Of a stretch of 64,000 bases of DNA, positions 62,001 through 64,000 are shown one piece after another. The notes beneath the pieces are model-generated. The model had not been told where the DNA came from, made no database searches, and worked only from the letters and a program-made list of their open reading frames with translations. This DNA comes from Lichenicoccus sp964245755. Its GTDB lineage: Bacteria; Pseudomonadota; Alphaproteobacteria; Acetobacterales; Acetobacteraceae. The stretch spans positions 6,193 to 70,192 of the forward strand of contig CAXTNV010000002.1 of assembly GCA_964245755.1 (NCBI GenBank), in the 5' to 3' direction. Position 1 is the stretch's first letter, and the number at the start of each line of letters is the position of its first letter. The position numbers were made by a program, and so were the translations under genes.

Positions 62001-62201
62001 CAGCGGCGCCGTCACTGCGGTCGTCATCACCTCGGGGCTGGCGCCGGGATAGAAGGTGGAGACCTGGATGGTGGGGTAATCCACCTCCGGCAGCGCCGAG
62101 ACCGGCAGGAACTGGTAGCCGGCGATGCCCACCAGCACGATCGCCAGCATCAGCAGCGTCGTGCCGACCGGCCGCAGGATGAACAGGCGTGAGGGACTCA
62201 T
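59064..62201 (-). CDS. mdtB: RND efflux permease, MdtB type
   Basis: 1045 residues from ATG 62201, near the typical 1040. N-terminus PSRLFILRPVGTTLLMLAIVLVGIAGY, pore-domain motifs LPGVGLVSIAGGQRPSVRIQV, proton-relay TM4 GFVVDDAIVMIENIARFIEMG, and C-terminal FRPILMTTLAAMLGALPLML are complete, so the pump is likely active. It works with MdtC and the MdtA adaptor to export drugs or bile-salt-like compounds. It begins 10 bases after mdtA and ends 28 bases before mdtC. Confidence 0.94.
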   Translation of the reverse strand: MSPSRLFILRPVGTTLLMLAIVLVGIAGYQFLPVSALPEVDYPTIQVSTFYPGASPEVMTTAVTAPLERQFGEMPGLGQMSSNSSAGASVITLQFDLSLSLDVAEQEVQAAINAATSLLPSDLPAPPVYAKVNPADTPVISLAISSKTLSLTQVEDLTDVRIAQKLAQLPGVGLVSIAGGQRPSVRIQVNPRALAAYGIPIDDIRTDIANQNTDIPKGNFDGPSQDSTINNNDQLQSSAEYRRLIVAYRNGGAVRLSDVASVIDGAENSELAAWANRTPAIIVNVQRQPGSNVIAVVRSVRALLPRLQQSLPPAVDVAVLSDQTTTIRASIADVEFELGLAVVLVVLVIFVFLRNLPATLIPSLSVPLSLVGTLAVMYLLGFSLDNLSLMSLTIATGFVVDDAIVMIENIARFIEMGESRMQAALKGAGQIGFTIVSLTVSLIAVLIPLLFMGDVVGRLFHEFAVTLAMTIVISAVVSLTLVPMLCALLVKHRPAQGRNRLDLAAERGFEWIIGRYDRGLGWVLDHQNLTLGVALLTLGLTCVQYVEIPKGFFPVQDTGLIQGISYAAQDISFGAMAGKQQAIADAILRDRDVVDLSSFIGVDGTNATLNSGRMLISLRPRDQRRDDASAIIRRLEQETQPLAGIRIALQPVQDLTIDSTVGRAQYLFFLENPDQSLFDAWVPRLVARLAGVPHFRDVSSDLARQGRVLQMTIDRQTAARFGITPSSIDNALYDVFGQRIASTLYTQSNQYRVILNADLGDLRSLDAALAGIYLPSSTATTGQVPLSAIVQPSQTTGPLQIQHLGQFPSTSISFNLAPGASLDSAVAAISQAERDIGLPDSFQTAPQGALSAFQKSLGNELLLIAAALVAVYIVLGVLYESFLHPLTILSTLPSAGIGALLALQLTGADLDIIGIIGIILLIGIVKKNAIMMIDFALAAEREEGLSPRDAIRQACLLRFRPILMTTLAAMLGALPLMLGTGAGSELRRPLGLCIVGGLLVSQLLTLFTTPVIYLALDHAAERLLHRRANRDTGDARPGPGAAPAE

Positions 62202-62211
62202 CGGCCGGGGC

Positions 62212-63510
62212 TCAGCGCCCGCCAGGCGATGATGGGCCCGGAGAATGGCCTCCCGAGGCTTGCCCTCCCGAGGATTGCCGTCCCGGAGGCGCCCCGGGGC
62301 CGCCATTGACGCTGGCGGCCGGGTCGCCGGCGTCGGTGGTGATGCGCACCTTGGCGCCCTCGCGCAGCCGATCCACGCCATCGACCACCACGGTGTCGCC
62401 CGGGGCGGCGCCGGACAGGATCTGCATCTGGTCATCGTCGGTGACGCCGGTCCTGACCATCGCGACGCCGACCGTGCCGTCCGGCCTGACGCGGTAGACG
62501 AACGCGCCGGGCGCGCCGTGCTGCACCGAGGCCACCGGAGCCACGATCACCCGCGGCAGGGTGCGCACCAGCAGCCGCGCGTTGACGAACTGGTTAGGGA
62601 TCAGCGCTTCGTCGGCGTTGGCGAACACCGCCCGCAGCTTCACCGTGCCGGTGGTGGTGTCCACCTCGTTGTCGACGCTGTCCAGCGTGCCGCCGGCGAT
62701 ACGCGTGGCGTCGGTGCGGTTGTAGGCGTCGACCGGCAGCGTCCTCCCCGCCCGCAGCTGCTGCGACACCGCCGCGACGTCGTCCTCCGGCAGCACGAAG
62801 ATCACCGAGATCGGCTGCAGCTGTGTCAGCACCACCAGCCCGGTGCTGCTCGAGGTCTGCACGTAGTTGCCGGGATCGACCAGCCGCAGCCCGACGCGCC
62901 CGGTCACCGGGGCGGTGATGCGGCAGTAGGCGAGATTGACCTTCGCGCTGTCGACGGTGCCCTGGTCGGCCAGCACGATGCCCTGGTCCTGTTCCACCAG
63001 GAACTGCTGGTCCGCCGCCTGCTGCTGGGCGATGCTGCGCTGCTTGATCAGCGTCGTGTAGCGCGCGAGGTCGGATCGCGCCTGACGCAGCAGGCCGGTA
63101 TCGCGGGCGAGCGTGCCCTGCGCCTGCTCCAGCGCTGCCTGATATGGACGCGGATCGATCTGGGCGAGGAAGTCGCCCTTGTGCACGATCTGCCCTTCCT
63201 TGTAGCCGACCGAGAGCAGCTGCCCGTTGATCTGCGTCTGCACGGTGATGGCCGCGAGCGGGGTTACGGTGCCAAGGCCAGACAGCACGACGTGCACGTC
63301 GCCGGTGCCGATCCTCGCCGCGCCGACCGGTTGCGGCGGCACCACCGGCTTCGTCTGCCTGCCGCCCGATCCTGCCAGCAGCCACCAGGCGCCGAGCCCG
63401 GCCAGCAGCACGAGCAGCGGGATCAGCAGGAGCAGCCGGCCGCGCCGCTTGCTCCGGGCGCTTGACGCGCTGTCGGGCTCGACCTCGATACGTCCTACCA
63501 GCTCGTCCAT
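62212..63510 (-). CDS. mdtA: RND efflux periplasmic adaptor, MdtA type
   Basis: 432 residues from ATG 63510. An N-terminal membrane anchor (RLLLLIPLLVLLAGLGAWWLL), then HlyD-type lipoyl and hairpin domains (VTVQTQINGQLLSVGYKEGQIVHKGDFLAQIDPRPYQAALEQAQ, then the coiled-coil hairpin) and a beta-barrel (RITAPVTGRVGLRLVDPGNYVQ). The C-terminus has a Gly/Ser/Pro-rich tail (SSGGQASGGHSPGPSSPGG). It bridges MdtBC to an outer-membrane channel; no TolC-like gene is in the window. The upstream frame continues but looks non-coding. Confidence 0.93.
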   Translation of the reverse strand: MDELVGRIEVEPDSASSARSKRRGRLLLLIPLLVLLAGLGAWWLLAGSGGRQTKPVVPPQPVGAARIGTGDVHVVLSGLGTVTPLAAITVQTQINGQLLSVGYKEGQIVHKGDFLAQIDPRPYQAALEQAQGTLARDTGLLRQARSDLARYTTLIKQRSIAQQQAADQQFLVEQDQGIVLADQGTVDSAKVNLAYCRITAPVTGRVGLRLVDPGNYVQTSSSTGLVVLTQLQPISVIFVLPEDDVAAVSQQLRAGRTLPVDAYNRTDATRIAGGTLDSVDNEVDTTTGTVKLRAVFANADEALIPNQFVNARLLVRTLPRVIVAPVASVQHGAPGAFVYRVRPDGTVGVAMVRTGVTDDDQMQILSGAAPGDTVVVDGVDRLREGAKVRITTDAGDPAASVNGGPGAPPGRQSSGGQASGGHSPGPSSPGGR

Positions 63511-63836
63511 CAACCGCCTGACCGTCGCCCTGCCGGGCCGGCGCCCGATCGCGCGCGGTCCCGATCCGCAGGCCTCGTTGAGCCGCAGCAGGCCGGTTCC
63601 TATAGCACCATCGGCCCCGCGGGCAGCACGATCGGCAGGTTGCGGATTGTATCGAAGCTGCCGTCCGAGCACGAAACTCGCCAGTGCCGCAGGGCCACCG
63701 GCACTTGAAGCGGCGCGCCCGGCCCTTTATACACCCGCGCCTGTTCGCGCGTCCGGGCCTGGTGGGCATGCCCGGCCGCGACGGCTGCCGCGCGGCCCGT
63801 TTCCGGGTCTTGGCAGCGACCCAGAAGGAGAGCGAA
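63511..63836. promoter_or_regulatory. Divergent promoter region of mdtABC and rpmI
   Basis: About 325 bases separate the divergent mdtA and rpmI. TTTATACA near 63726 could be a -10 element for rpmI; no clear -35 or operator was found. No gene is supported here, and infC is not adjacent to rpmI, so the ribosomal transcript probably starts in this stretch. Confidence 0.45.
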
Positions 63837-64000
63837 ATGCCCAAGATGAAGACCAAGTCGTCGGTCAAGAAACGGTTCAAGATCACCGCGACCGGCAAGG
63901 TGCTCGCGGGTCCCGGCAACAAGCGCCATGGCCTGATCAACCGCCCGCAGAAGATGAAGCGGACCAACCGCGGCTCCCAGACGCTGACCGAGATGGACGG
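63837..64000 (+). CDS. rpmI: 50S ribosomal protein L35, 3' end outside window
   Basis: The ATG at 63837 has AAGGAG eight bases upstream. The 54 visible residues begin PKMKTKSSVKKRFKITATGKVLAG and continue HGLINRPQKMKRTNRG, matching L35, a ~66-residue basic protein of the large subunit; about a dozen residues lie beyond the window. rplT (L20) is expected to follow. Confidence 0.97.
   Translation, partial: MPKMKTKSSVKKRFKITATGKVLAGPGNKRHGLINRPQKMKRTNRGSQTLTEMD

Overview
The window is very GC-rich DNA from an alphaproteobacterium, most likely a member of the Acetobacteraceae. The main grounds are the fused transaldolase/glucose-6-phosphate isomerase at the head of a pentose-phosphate operon, the sppA-ihfB pair, and general gene content. 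Genus cannot be read from the sequence. Coding density is high, and many neighbours overlap by 1-8 bases or start on GTG, TTG or another non-ATG codon. A 100-base run of N (56470-56569) shows that this is a draft scaffold.

Layout. 1-9034 (+): pentose-phosphate/gluconate operon, tal-pgi (5' end missing), gnd, zwf, two tandem Cof-type HAD phosphatases, pgl, rpiA, gntK, then a YaiI-like gene. 9124-19112 (-): an O-methyltransferase, then, in transcription order, a CHCC zinc-finger protein, polA, a Sco protein and a five-gene peptide ABC transporter; from polA onward the genes overlap or nearly touch. 19184-21053 (+): a lipoprotein hydrolase, tRNA-Arg(CCG) and a zinc-ribbon protein.

21299-30117 (+): the most distinctive region, a seven-gene translationally coupled glycan locus. 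It holds an SDR epimerase, a glycoside-hydrolase/epimerase fusion, a radical SAM protein with a cobalamin-type N-terminal region, a GT4 glycosyltransferase and three tandem CgeB-like glycosyltransferases of exactly 364 codons each. A DUF2142 membrane protein converges on its end. The likely product is an unusual nucleotide-sugar-derived glycan or glycolipid; its structure is unknown.

31558-44178: an ArsB-family permease, a LuxR-type regulator with a degenerate receiver, small conserved proteins, a cold-shock protein, MarC, a secreted spike-like protein, an aldehyde dehydrogenase, sppA, ihfB, small proteins, a DUF429 protein and manC. 44200-51386: a LysR regulator, trxB, an Lrp regulator, a GT2-GtrA fusion, an ArnT-like transferase, motB and motA. 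51379-55431: a NUDIX hydrolase, free-methionine-sulfoxide reductase, tRNA-Arg(ACG), a secreted protein, guaA and a DUF892 protein. 55586-63510 (-): an mdtABC-type RND efflux operon containing the gap. The window ends in rpmI.

Quality notes: three copies of a G-run/C/G-run pattern lie inside conserved proteins (1742-1759 and 28831-28880) and look like base-calling or assembly errors. Several starts were chosen by overlap, ribosome-binding sites and family N-termini, and are marked as uncertain where that applies.
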